Of a DNA stretch of 15,648 nt, positions 5,382 through 13,452 are shown piece after piece. The notes beneath the pieces are model-generated. The model did not search any database, was not told the origin of the DNA, and worked only from the letters and a program-made list of their open reading frames with translations. This DNA comes from Nitrososphaerota archaeon. GTDB taxonomy: Archaea > Thermoproteota > Nitrososphaeria > Nitrososphaerales > UBA183. Location of the stretch: positions 2,729 to 18,376 of the forward strand of contig JAPCJN010000031.1 in NCBI GenBank assembly GCA_027886925.1, written 5' to 3'. Made by a program: the position numbers and the translations under genes. Position 1 is the first letter of the stretch; each line of letters starts with the position of its first letter.

Positions 5382-6797
5382 GTGGACAAAAAACAGAAGA
5401 GGCGTCCGGCATCACGACAACGACAGGGACGACGGCTCCTGGACGAGCTAGCCGGCATAAGCGGCGCACAAAACGTCGTCACCAGCGGGTCACCGAAGAT
5501 CAAGGACTACTCCGAGGACATGGCCGGTCATAGCGCGGTGCCCGCGATCGTGGTGAGGCCCGGATCAGAGACGGAGGTCATGAATGTGGTCGCGCTCGCA
5601 GACACGATGAGGGTCCCCCTGGTCCCAAGGGGCGCGGGCAGCAGCCTCACCGGGGCGTCGGTCTTGAAAGACGCGATCATAGTCGACTTGAGGAGGATGA
5701 ACCGCGTCATCAAGATCGACACCGTGAACTGGTATGTCCGGGTCCAGGCTGGCATCACCCTGGAGGAACTCAACAAGAACCTCGAGAGGGAGGGCTTCTT
5801 CTTTCCTCCAGACCCGGCTAGCAGTTCCATATGCACCGTGGGCGGCGCGATCGCAGAAGGCTCGGGAGGTCTGAGGTGCGTAAGATATGGGACCGTCAAG
5901 GACTGGGTGATGGCGTTGCGAGTCGTCCTCCCGAACGGCAAGGCGACCAGCTTCGGAGAGCCGCTCGCGAAGAACCGAGCGGGGTTTGACCTCGTCCACC
6001 TTATGGTGGGCAGCGAGGGGACCCTGGGCATAGTCACGGAGGCCTGGCTGAAGATCATCCCGATCCCGACCGCCAAGGCGAAGCGACTTCTCCTTACCTT
6101 CGACGACTGGCGGGCTGCGAGCTCCGCCATTTGCGAACTGAGGGCTTCGAAGATAATGCCCTACATCTTCGAGTTCCTGGACAAGGACACGATCAAGGCC
6201 CTCAACGAAAAACTGCAGATGAGACAGGACGAGGCGGAAGCCACCCTGATTGTGGACATCGAGGAGCCCTCTCTGAAGACAGCCCTGGAGATTTTCAACC
6301 GGAACAGACCCCTGAAGATCCGAATCGCGAAGGATGAGGAAGAGGCCGAGACGTTCTACCAGGTTCGCTCGATGGCCTACCTGGCGGTGAGAGGGCTCGC
6401 GACCGCGGTCCAGGTCGAGGACATCGTAGTCCCTATAGACAGGCTGGGCGACTACTTGATGAAGGTGAAGGAGGTCGCCTCGAAGTACCGTCTGAGGATT
6501 CCCGTCAACGGTCACGCAGGCGACGGAAACGTCCACCCGGTCATCCTGTATGACAAGGGCGACGGGAAGAGCGAGGCCGCCGCCCTCGGCGCGTTCGAGG
6601 AGATATGCCGATATGGAATAAGCATCGGCGGGTCGATCACGGGCGAGCACGGAGTCGGGTCGCAAAAGGCGAAGCTTCTCAGGGAGCAGCTGCTGGCGCA
6701 TGACGGGGAGGAGGCGCTCCGGCTGATGAAGGAGATCAAGAGCATCTTCGACCCGCATGGGATAATGAACCCCGGAAAGTATGTGGAGGCGGCGTAA
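5382..6797 (+). CDS. glcD: FAD-linked oxidase, GlcD-type (glycolate / D-lactate dehydrogenase)
   Basis: Flavoprotein of 471 residues oxidising a 2-hydroxy acid such as glycolate or D-lactate to the 2-oxo acid. The PCMH-type FAD-binding half (FAD_binding_4) runs about 50-235: IVVRPGSETEV (57-66), PLVPRGAGSSLTG (79-91), PPDPASSSICTVGGAIAEGSGG (142-163) and MVGSEGTLGIVTE (208-220). The FAD-oxidase_C half contains NGHAGDGNVHP (376-386, the usual HxGDGNxH signature), TGEHGVG (420-426) and DPHGIMNPGK (457-466). Length is normal for the family. A basic extension of about 18 residues precedes the domain. The start is GTG at 5382, 26 nt after priL, with a modest GGCGAGG just upstream. It overlaps the kinase gene by 17 nt. 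No [2Fe-2S]/CCG partner (GlcE/GlcF) is present nearby, so the electron acceptor and exact substrate are open. Confidence 0.88.
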   Translation: MDKKQKRRPASRQRQGRRLLDELAGISGAQNVVTSGSPKIKDYSEDMAGHSAVPAIVVRPGSETEVMNVVALADTMRVPLVPRGAGSSLTGASVLKDAIIVDLRRMNRVIKIDTVNWYVRVQAGITLEELNKNLEREGFFFPPDPASSSICTVGGAIAEGSGGLRCVRYGTVKDWVMALRVVLPNGKATSFGEPLAKNRAGFDLVHLMVGSEGTLGIVTEAWLKIIPIPTAKAKRLLLTFDDWRAASSAICELRASKIMPYIFEFLDKDTIKALNEKLQMRQDEAEATLIVDIEEPSLKTALEIFNRNRPLKIRIAKDEEEAETFYQVRSMAYLAVRGLATAVQVEDIVVPIDRLGDYLMKVKEVASKYRLRIPVNGHAGDGNVHPVILYDKGDGKSEAAALGAFEEICRYGISIGGSITGEHGVGSQKAKLLREQLLAHDGEEALRLMKEIKSIFDPHGIMNPGKYVEAA

Positions 6798-7836
6798 GTC
6801 GACCGACGTCTACTACGCCGGTTTCGACGGAGGCGGAACGAGGACGAGGTGCGTAGTCTCCGACTCGGACGGTGAAGTCCTCGGCACCGGCTCAGCCGGA
6901 CCATCTAACTATCACAACACGGGACTACCCAGGGCCCTCGCCTCGATAACGCAGGCGTTCGAGCTGGCGGCCGAACGAGCGGGACTGATGAGGGAGGAGA
7001 GGTATAGGCTGGATGCCTGCTTCGGGCTCGCAGCCATGGACTCGACCGAAGACTTTGAGATCATGACCAGAGGGGTCGATTCGATGCGCCTGGCGCCGCG
7101 GCGCGGACGAAACATCGTCGTGAACGATTGGCGGACGGCAATGACCGGAGCTTTCAACGACGAGCCCGGGGTCACGTTGGTCGCAGGCACAGGATGCGTC
7201 GCCTCCTGCCAGAGCGCTGGCGGCCGTAGGACTGTCAGGGTGGGAGGATGGGGGAACATCGTCGACGACAAAGGCAGCGCCTACGACATCGGAAGGGACG
7301 CGCTCTGCGCTGCCATGATGGACTACGACACACGCGGCCCAAAGACGGAGCTGCTCCGGCTGATAATGGAGAGGCTGAAAGTGGACGAGCCCCAGGGCAT
7401 CATTGCTCGTGTGTATGCAGAGCACATGGAGGTCGACGAGGTCGCCTCGATCTCCACTCTGGTCAGCCGCGCCGCGGAGGGCGGGGACGCGGTCGCCCTG
7501 GGAATCCTGAATGACAAGGGCGGGATTCTAGGGGAACTCGTAGTGACCGCGGCCTCACTTCTGGGCTTGCTGAAGACGCCGTTCGGGGTCTCCCTCAACG
7601 GGGGTGTGTTCAACGCTGGCGAGCCGATCCTCAACCCGTTGAGGGAGACGATAAGGGCATCAGCTCCTCTTGCAAAGTTAGTCGAGCCCAAGCTCCCCCC
7701 GGCTTGTGGCGGGCTGGTCCTCCTTCTACGGAGAGCGGGGGTGGATGTCGACGACCGCGTCGTGTCCAGGATGGCACTTTCCTTGAAACGGTTATCGAGC
7801 AGAGAAGAGGGGCGAAGCGCCAAGGATTCGGCGTAG
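6781..7836 (+). CDS. BadF/BadG/BcrA/BcrD-type ATPase, N-acetylglucosamine kinase-like
   Basis: ASKHA-fold kinase of 351 residues. Phosphate-1 loop: FDGGGTRTRCVV (15-26), followed by GSAGPSN (37-43), as in NagK/BadF proteins. VNDWRTAMTGAF (114-125) supplies the likely catalytic Asp116 and phosphate-2 region; AGTGCVA (135-141) and GGWGN...DKGSAYDIGR (155-172) are the adenosine/sugar-side signatures. No Cys cluster for a [4Fe-4S] activator is seen, which argues for a sugar kinase (GlcNAc or glucosamine) over a benzoyl-CoA reductase activator. The ATG at 6781 lies inside the end of the oxidase gene (17-nt overlap), indicating translational coupling. Downstream it converges on the permease gene after 31 nt. 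The true sugar substrate cannot be read from sequence. Confidence 0.82.
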   Translation: MWRRRKSTDVYYAGFDGGGTRTRCVVSDSDGEVLGTGSAGPSNYHNTGLPRALASITQAFELAAERAGLMREERYRLDACFGLAAMDSTEDFEIMTRGVDSMRLAPRRGRNIVVNDWRTAMTGAFNDEPGVTLVAGTGCVASCQSAGGRRTVRVGGWGNIVDDKGSAYDIGRDALCAAMMDYDTRGPKTELLRLIMERLKVDEPQGIIARVYAEHMEVDEVASISTLVSRAAEGGDAVALGILNDKGGILGELVVTAASLLGLLKTPFGVSLNGGVFNAGEPILNPLRETIRASAPLAKLVEPKLPPACGGLVLLLRRAGVDVDDRVVSRMALSLKRLSSREEGRSAKDSA

Positions 7837-7867
7837 GGCCTCGTCCCATCTTGACGAGATGCGGCTA

Positions 7868-9592
7868 CTACGAACTCATTCCCTTTTCCAACCTGCGCTG
7901 GAGCAGGACCATCGCGCTGATGGCACTGACGAGGATGAGGAGCAATAAGACGCAGCCTGCCGCGAAGGAATCCGCAGACCCGGGGTTGCCGCTCGACCAG
8001 AAGCTCCACAGCAGGGTCGAGAAGAGCTGGTTGTTCGACGTCTGGAGGAGCAGGACCGAGCCGAGAGCGGTGAAGCTGCCGATGAAGACGTAGAGCCATG
8101 CCCCGACGAGGCTGGACCTGACGAGCGGGAGGAAAATCTGCCTTATCGTCGTCGCCATGCTCGCCCCGGAGGAGCGCGCAGCCTCCTGCAGCTCTGTCTG
8201 GATCGAAATCACTCCTCCGCTTATCGACCTGATCCCCTGCGGGAGGAGGGTCACCGAGAGCGCGATTATCATGACCCACAGAGTGCCGTAGATGCCTATC
8301 GGTATCGTCAGGAAAGCCCACAACAGCCCGAAACTTATGACGAGCGTCGGCATCGATATCGGGAACATCCCTAGCCCCTCGAGTAGTCCCCGCCCGCGGA
8401 TTTTCGTCCTTTTGGCCGCGAAGACGATGACCAGGGCGATGCCGATGACGATGGTCGCGGAGACCACGGATGCGATGACGCTGTTCAACAGGGCCGGATA
8501 GATCCCCGACGATTTCGAGAACAGGAAGACGTAGTTCTTCAGGCTCACGTGGCCGAAGAGGTTGTTCGAGAGCCAGAGAGGGACCAAGGATAGGAGCGTG
8601 ATAGTGAACAGAGGCAGCGCCAATGCGAGCACAAGATACGCGACGATGACGACAAGCGCGACGTACCTCCAACTCCCGAGTGAGAGCACCCTGCTGGCTG
8701 AATACCCTTTTCCAGTGACGACCTCGAATCTCCTCGCCCCCCGCAAGGAGCGATTGTAGAGGTAGACCATCGACATGATGATCACGAGGAGCAGCACCGA
8801 CTCGGTGCTAGCGGCGGAGTAATTGGGCGGGATTATGGCGTCGACGTTGTTGTAGACGGCGGACATCATGACGTTGATCCCTGCGGGGATGCCTATCATG
8901 GTCGGTGTCTCGAAGGAGCCTGCAGAGAGCGTGAAGCAAAGCAAGAACGCCGAGAATATGCTCGGAGCCATCAGCGGGATCGACACCCTGAGAAGGGTGT
9001 TCCTGACGCCGGAGCCGGATGCCCTGCTGACCTCTTCGAGGGAGGTGTCGATGTTGCGCATCGCGGCCGAGACGGTGAGGTAGGCGATGGGCGTCAAGGC
9101 CATCGCGCTCGCGAAGATCATCCCCGGCCAGCTGTAGATGTTGAAAGTGGACGTGGAGAGGCCGAGGCGTCCGAACAACACGTTGAGCAGTCCCGCCCTC
9201 AATTCGAAAGTGTAGATCCAAGCCTGGTTCGCTATCAACACAGGGAAAGCGAGAGGGAGGTACGGTAGGTAGAAGAGGACGCGCCGAAATGGGGTGTCGG
9301 TCCTCACAGTGATTATGCTGAGGAGGGTCCCGAGGCCTATAGCGATCCCCGCAGAGCTCCCTGCCTGGACGAACGTGTTCAATATCGTGCCGTAGGTCGC
9401 TTCGTCACCCAGGAGCATCGCGTAGTTGTCCAGAGTCACGTGGCCTCCCTTGAAGGTAGGCTCCGCGCTCCAGAAGCTGCTGTCGACGGTGAAGACGACC
9501 GGATAGAGGATGAAGACCGCGAGGGTGCCGACTCCAACCACGAGCGCTATCGAAGACAGGCTGAGAGAGAACGGGGCCTTCCTGGTCGTCAC
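7868..9592 (-). CDS. ABC importer permease with two fused transmembrane domains (FbpB-like)
   Basis: Inner membrane channel of a type I importer, 574 residues with about 12 membrane helices. Each half carries a BPD_transp_1 domain with its EAA loop: EEVSRASGSGVRNTLLRVSIP at about 186-206 and ELQEAARSSGASMATTIRQIFLP at about 467-489. The fused two-domain layout is typical of ferric-iron (FbpB/SfuB) and some phosphonate/thiamine permeases. The start is GTG at 9592, 37 nt after the binding-protein gene, with only a weak GGCGG upstream, so it probably shares that transcript. It works with the ATPase at 10934-12049. Iron is the most likely cargo from family layout, but the substrate is inferred. 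Confidence 0.88.
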   Translation of the reverse strand: MTTRKAPFSLSLSSIALVVGVGTLAVFILYPVVFTVDSSFWSAEPTFKGGHVTLDNYAMLLGDEATYGTILNTFVQAGSSAGIAIGLGTLLSIITVRTDTPFRRVLFYLPYLPLAFPVLIANQAWIYTFELRAGLLNVLFGRLGLSTSTFNIYSWPGMIFASAMALTPIAYLTVSAAMRNIDTSLEEVSRASGSGVRNTLLRVSIPLMAPSIFSAFLLCFTLSAGSFETPTMIGIPAGINVMMSAVYNNVDAIIPPNYSAASTESVLLLVIIMSMVYLYNRSLRGARRFEVVTGKGYSASRVLSLGSWRYVALVVIVAYLVLALALPLFTITLLSLVPLWLSNNLFGHVSLKNYVFLFSKSSGIYPALLNSVIASVVSATIVIGIALVIVFAAKRTKIRGRGLLEGLGMFPISMPTLVISFGLLWAFLTIPIGIYGTLWVMIIALSVTLLPQGIRSISGGVISIQTELQEAARSSGASMATTIRQIFLPLVRSSLVGAWLYVFIGSFTALGSVLLLQTSNNQLFSTLLWSFWSSGNPGSADSFAAGCVLLLLILVSAISAMVLLQRRLEKGMSS

Positions 9593-9629
9593 GGTCAGAC
9601 TACTTCCGCCTGTGGCCCCTTTTGCGCGC

Positions 9630-10844
9630 CTACTGTTTTATGAAAGCGAAAGTCGCGCCCCAGGCGCTCCCCGCTGCGGCTACGGCTGGCGTGGGGTAAT
9701 AGACCTGGGTGCCAGCGCCTGGGTCAAAGGATTTCAGCTCCGAGGCTAGGCTCCAGTTCGCGTTCACGGTCTGGCTGACCGGGGTCCGGACGTCGATGTT
9801 GCCCCAAGCGGTCTGACCTGCCGGAGACGCCATGAAATCGATCAGGAGCTTCGCGGCGTTGGGATGTTGCGCGTTCTTGACCACCGCGGCGTTGTTGGGC
9901 GTGATCAGCAGAGGCAGGCCGGTGATGTTCAGGAACTTGAGGGGGGCCCCCACCTGGATATCAGGGGCAGCCTCTTGCATGTATCCCGCGAGGCAGATAG
10001 CGTGCGCACCTCCAGCGACGTCAGTCGCACAGCTCGTCGTCGTGGGGAGTATCGTCGGGCTCGTAGTGTTCTTGAGGGAATGGAGGAAGTTCAGCACGGT
10101 GGCGTTACCGAGCTGTTTCTCCAGCGTCGCCCAATACTGGGTGAACGCCGTACCGGTCGTCGGGTCGTTCATGACCACCTCGCCCTTGAACTGGGCATTG
10201 GCGACCTGGGCCATCGTCGTCGGGACGTTAGCCGGCTTTATCAGATTCGTGTTATACATCCAGCCCAGAGCAAGCTCGATGATCGGCGTGCTCCCGTTGA
10301 GCGGATCGAGGACCTCTTTCGGGAATCCGACGGCAAAGGGAGAGACGTAGGAGCTGATGTCGCCGCTCTGTTCCAGCGGGTACATGGTGGTGGCCGCCTG
10401 GAGGGCGACGTCGGCGCTGTATCCTTGGGTCGCGAGCTGGCTGTTGATCAGCGGAACGGCCTGAGGAGGCTGATAAGACGTGTAGGTGACAGTGATCCCA
10501 GGATAAATGGCGTTGAACGCCGCGGTGATGTTTCCGAACTGTTGCGCGGTGGGGCTTCCATAGACGACGACGGAGCCCTCCGTTTTCGCGGCCGCGTATA
10601 ACGCCACATCAGCGGGGTTCGTGATCGTCGACGTCGAACTCGTGGTCGAAGACGCGCTCGAAACCCCAGTGCTGGTCGTCATGCTACTTGTGGTGCTGGA
10701 GGTCTGCGGAGTCGTTGTCGACGTGGTGGACGAGGTTGTTGACACCGGTTGGGAGAGCAAGACAAATGCTCCTATGACTATGATGACGATAATGACGACG
10801 GCGCCGATCACGACAGTAGTGGAAACTCCACGCCTAGTTCGCAT
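9630..10844 (-). CDS. Membrane-tethered solute-binding protein of the ABC importer (FbpA-like)
   Basis: Extracellular binding protein, 404 residues. The N-terminus MRTRRG/VSTTVVIGAVVI followed by a long hydrophobic stretch (10-30) looks like a class III (archaellin/pilin-type) signal cut after Gly6, as in Sulfolobus sugar-binding proteins; there is no lipobox Cys. A Ser/Thr run (about 34-75) forms a probably O-glycosylated stalk. The binding domain (about 78-404) has the type II layout: EGSVVVYGSPTAQQ, AFNAIYPGITV, LALGWMYNTNLIKPANVPTT, FKGEVVMNDPTTGTAFTQYW, and the C-terminal AQHPNAAKLLIDFMASPAGQ. This fits the Fe3+/2-aminoethylphosphonate/thiamine class. The ATG at 10844 has a strong TATA box 25-26 bp upstream and a palindrome beyond it, so this gene starts its own, probably regulated, leaderless transcript that continues into the permease gene. 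Confidence 0.85.
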   Translation of the reverse strand: MRTRRGVSTTVVIGAVVIIVIIVIGAFVLLSQPVSTTSSTTSTTTPQTSSTTSSMTTSTGVSSASSTTSSTSTITNPADVALYAAAKTEGSVVVYGSPTAQQFGNITAAFNAIYPGITVTYTSYQPPQAVPLINSQLATQGYSADVALQAATTMYPLEQSGDISSYVSPFAVGFPKEVLDPLNGSTPIIELALGWMYNTNLIKPANVPTTMAQVANAQFKGEVVMNDPTTGTAFTQYWATLEKQLGNATVLNFLHSLKNTTSPTILPTTTSCATDVAGGAHAICLAGYMQEAAPDIQVGAPLKFLNITGLPLLITPNNAAVVKNAQHPNAAKLLIDFMASPAGQTAWGNIDVRTPVSQTVNANWSLASELKSFDPGAGTQVYYPTPAVAAAGSAWGATFAFIKQ

Positions 10845-10864
10845 GTGGAATAAAACGCCTCGAA

Positions 10865-10874
10865 TTTATATAAA
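10865..10874 (-). promoter_or_regulatory. Strong TATA box of the binding-protein/permease unit
   Basis: TTTATATAAA (self-complementary), centred about 26 bp before the ATG at 10844; the best TATA box in the window and consistent with a leaderless mRNA. Confidence 0.7.
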
Positions 10875-10881
10875 GATTCAT

Positions 10882-10896
10882 TTAGAATCATTCTAA
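10882..10896. promoter_or_regulatory. Perfect 15-bp palindrome, candidate metal-regulator operator
   Basis: TTAGAAT-C-ATTCTAA is a perfect 7-1-7 inverted repeat whose centre lies about 19 bp upstream of the TATA centre. The 7-1-7 form and AAT-N-ATT core are like a Fur half-site pair, and the TTAG...CTAA ends recall archaeal DtxR-type sites. Placement before an iron-type importer supports an operator or activator site; the regulator is not in this window. Confidence 0.5.
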
Positions 10897-10933
10897 CGCA
10901 CAGGATGCTACGGCTCTTTAGGCATCGGGCCAC

Positions 10934-12049
10934 TCAATCTAGGCGCAACAAAGAACAGTAGTGCTCGGGAAAGGAGACAGAGACCTGCGATCCGGCTTCG
11001 AAGGCGGTCTCCTCAGATTTCTTCAAGGCTCTTATCTTCTCGCCTCCGACCGAAACGATGACCTCAGAGAATGCGCCGAGGTAGGACGTGAACTCCACCC
11101 TCCCAGGGAACGTGTTCGCCTCCTGACTCTTCGGACCGTCAGTTGAAACGACGACGACGTTCTCCGGCTTTATCGTTACAAGGGCCTTGTCACCCTCATT
11201 TACCTGGACTGCTCCGTGAAGGTGGCATCTCACTCTTCCGAACTTTGTCTCCACGATCACGAGCTCCTCGCCTGACCTGGCGGTAGGCTCCCCCGGCATC
11301 GAGACGACCACCCCAGGGAGAATATTGGCCTTGCCGACGAAGGAGGCGGTGAATTCGTTCGGAGGCCTCGTGTAGATCTCTCGGGGTGTGCCCACCGCCA
11401 TTATCTTTCCGGCCCGAAGGACCACGACCTCGTCCGAGATAGAAAGGGCCTCCACCTGGTCGTGGGTGACGTAGATGGTGGTGATTCCGAGGGATCTCTG
11501 AATCTCCCTTACCTCGACGCGCACGATGTCCCTGAGGCTCGCATCGAGGTTGCTCAAGGGCTCGTCGAGGAGGAGGACCTCTGGGTCGAAGACCAGCGCC
11601 CTGGCGAGCGCTATCCTCTGCTGCTGCCCGCCGCTTACCTGGGTGGCTGACCTGTCGCCCAGCCCGCCTAGCCTGACAAGCTCCATGGTCTTCTTCACCT
11701 TCTGTTGAATCTCCTGGCTCGACGCGTGCCTGATCTTCAATGGAAACGCTATGTTGTCAAAGACCGTCATGTGGGGCCATATGGCGTAGGATTGGAACAC
11801 GATCCCTATCTTCCGTTTCTCAGGCGGCAAGTTGGTCTCTGCCGAGAAGACGACTTGGCCATTGATCGAAATCTCCCCTTTCTCGGGCTTCTCGAGGCCT
11901 GCGATGCATCGGAGAGTCGTCGTTTTCCCGCAACCGCTGGGCCCCAGAAGGGTGCTCAGGGTTCCCCCGTCGAAATCGATGGTCAGGTCATCCACGGCGA
12001 CTGTGTCCCCGTACCTCTTTGACAGTTCGCGGACCCCTACGCCACGCAT
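10934..12049 (-). CDS. ABC importer ATPase (FbpC/PotA-like) with TOBE domain
   Basis: Nucleotide-binding subunit, 371 residues. Walker A GPSGCGKTT (36-44), Q-loop Gln86 in VFQSYAIWPHMT, signature VSGGQQQ (138-144), Walker B VLLLDEP (158-164), D-loop SNLDA and H-switch His196 in YVTHDQ are all intact. The C-terminal third (about 235-371) contains TOBE-type strands (FVGKANILPG, ALVTIKPENVVVV), as in CUT1/Fbp/Pot ATPases that drive iron, polyamine or sugar import. The ATG at 12049 has a TATA-like box about 30 bp upstream, giving a near-leaderless transcript. It lies upstream of the binding-protein gene (89-nt gap containing that gene's own promoter), so all three importer genes run the same way but the ATPase has separate transcription. 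Confidence 0.9.
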   Translation of the reverse strand: MRGVGVRELSKRYGDTVAVDDLTIDFDGGTLSTLLGPSGCGKTTTLRCIAGLEKPEKGEISINGQVVFSAETNLPPEKRKIGIVFQSYAIWPHMTVFDNIAFPLKIRHASSQEIQQKVKKTMELVRLGGLGDRSATQVSGGQQQRIALARALVFDPEVLLLDEPLSNLDASLRDIVRVEVREIQRSLGITTIYVTHDQVEALSISDEVVVLRAGKIMAVGTPREIYTRPPNEFTASFVGKANILPGVVVSMPGEPTARSGEELVIVETKFGRVRCHLHGAVQVNEGDKALVTIKPENVVVVSTDGPKSQEANTFPGRVEFTSYLGAFSEVIVSVGGEKIRALKKSEETAFEAGSQVSVSFPEHYCSLLRLD

Positions 12050-12075
12050 TCAAGCATCAATTGACCATCCCATGC

Positions 12076-12083
12076 GGTTAAAC
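12076..12083 (-). promoter_or_regulatory. TATA-like box of the importer ATPase gene
   Basis: GTTTAACC on the minus strand, centred about 30 bp before the ATG at 12049. Confidence 0.45.
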
Positions 12084-12135
12084 ATTGTCGTATTTTCGCC
12101 GACAAGATGTCACCAGTCGACGGCAGCAACGGCGT

Positions 12136-13452
12136 CTACTCGTCAGACCGGTGCCTAGGACCGTACGGACATGGTTTCGGCCTCTTCGGGAGGGTCGCTT
12201 GGCTGGCGGGAGATGATAGGCGAGGGACTCGTTCGCGACGCCACGTCGACCTCAGGATGACTTTCTCAGAGTTGAGGAGCCGGAGCCCGAGCCAGACGAA
12301 GAAGACGAGGGTCGCCACGTTCACGACCACCGAGGTAAGGACCTCCGTCGCGGTCGCCTGGCCTATGATGACGTCCCTCATGAGCACGACGTAGCCGAGA
12401 AGAGGTATCCCGGCATACTGGGAAATCTGGTTCTGGGGCAGATAGGACGTGAAATAGATCGGGATGAAGAAGATGACGAACACAGGAGACAGGTACTGCT
12501 GGGCCTCTCGGATGTTCTTGGCGAAAGTCGAGATGCAGAACCCGAGAGCTGACAAGGAGAGCGCTGCGAGGGCTACCACCCCGAAGACCGACGGAAAGAT
12601 GTAGAGAGGGATTGAAATCGAACCCACGCCGGTGCTCGCAAGCTCCGTCAGGCTGAAAAGGGTCCCGACGAGGCCAAGGCTCGCAGTGACCATCGAGAGC
12701 AAGAACCCCACGAGGTACTTTCCCGTGAAGATGACTGTGCGGCTCACTGGCAGAGCCAACAAAGGTTCCAAGCTACGTCTCTCCTTTTCGCCCGCTATGT
12801 CGTCGACCATGAAGTAGAAGCCCCCGAGGAATGTGAAGTAGAGAAGGAACGACGGGAAAAGGCTCCCGGCGATGACCTGCGACTGGTTGGCGTTGGTCGA
12901 GCCCACGGGGGTCTGGGCTATCCCTATGGGGACCAGGTCCGCGTTCGTGATGTCCTTGACCTGCAACCGCTGAGCGGCGATATGCTGGGAGATGCCGTCG
13001 ATGACCCCGGTGACAATCGAGATTCCCGTCTGGGCCCTTCCGTTGGTGGGATTGTAGAGCAGGGTGACGTTCGCTTGGCGGCCTCCCGCTATTGACGACG
13101 AAAAGTTAGAAGGGATCACAAGTCCTACGTCGTAGTCTCCCTTCTGGACGGACCCGGTGAGGTTCCCGGCCGCTTCGGCCGACAACAATTTGACGTTGAT
13201 CCCAGGCGTCGCCAACAGAGACGCCGTCAGGTTGCTCGAGAGCGTCCCGCTCGCGCCGTTGTCGAAGCTCACGATCGCGACCTGGGAGGGGTTCGAGACG
13301 GGGTTGGCGAAGAATCCCACGACGCCGAACAGAATCGGGAACGAGACAAGCGGGATGATGAGGGCGGTGACTATCGTGCGCCTGTCTCGAAGGAGGTCTA
13401 GCAGCTCCTTCTGAGCTATCAGCCTCACGGTCTTGACTCTAGACGCTGGCAT
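12136..13452 (-). CDS. ABC-2 type exporter permease, NatB-like
   Basis: Membrane subunit of 438 residues, partner of the NatA-like ATPase. An amphipathic start KELLDLLRDRRT (15-26) precedes helix 1 (about 27-49). A large outer domain (about 50-195) has several N-x-S/T sites. A bundle of about six helices follows (200-217, 240-270, 280-310, 320-338, 350-365, 370-393). GEKERRSLEPLLALPVSR (221-238) is the conserved cytoplasmic motif of NatB/ABC-2 permeases. NatB works in Na+ export in Bacillus; homologs export other substrates, so the cargo is open. The C-terminal tail (about 403-438) is Arg/Pro-rich, beyond the usual end. The ATG at 13452 lies 14 nt inside the ATPase gene, indicating translational coupling. 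Confidence 0.85.
   Translation of the reverse strand: MPASRVKTVRLIAQKELLDLLRDRRTIVTALIIPLVSFPILFGVVGFFANPVSNPSQVAIVSFDNGASGTLSSNLTASLLATPGINVKLLSAEAAGNLTGSVQKGDYDVGLVIPSNFSSSIAGGRQANVTLLYNPTNGRAQTGISIVTGVIDGISQHIAAQRLQVKDITNADLVPIGIAQTPVGSTNANQSQVIAGSLFPSFLLYFTFLGGFYFMVDDIAGEKERRSLEPLLALPVSRTVIFTGKYLVGFLLSMVTASLGLVGTLFSLTELASTGVGSISIPLYIFPSVFGVVALAALSLSALGFCISTFAKNIREAQQYLSPVFVIFFIPIYFTSYLPQNQISQYAGIPLLGYVVLMRDVIIGQATATEVLTSVVVNVATLVFFVWLGLRLLNSEKVILRSTWRRERVPRLSSPASQATLPKRPKPCPYGPRHRSDE

Noticed and set aside
5565..6758. 397-codon minus-strand frame antisense to the FAD oxidase gene
   Set aside because: Antisense shadow; the plus strand carries full GlcD motifs.
7323..8672. 449-codon minus-strand frame overlapping the kinase and permease genes
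   Set aside because: His/Arg/Pro-rich composition typical of an out-of-frame reading of GC-rich DNA; it spans the ends of two clear genes.
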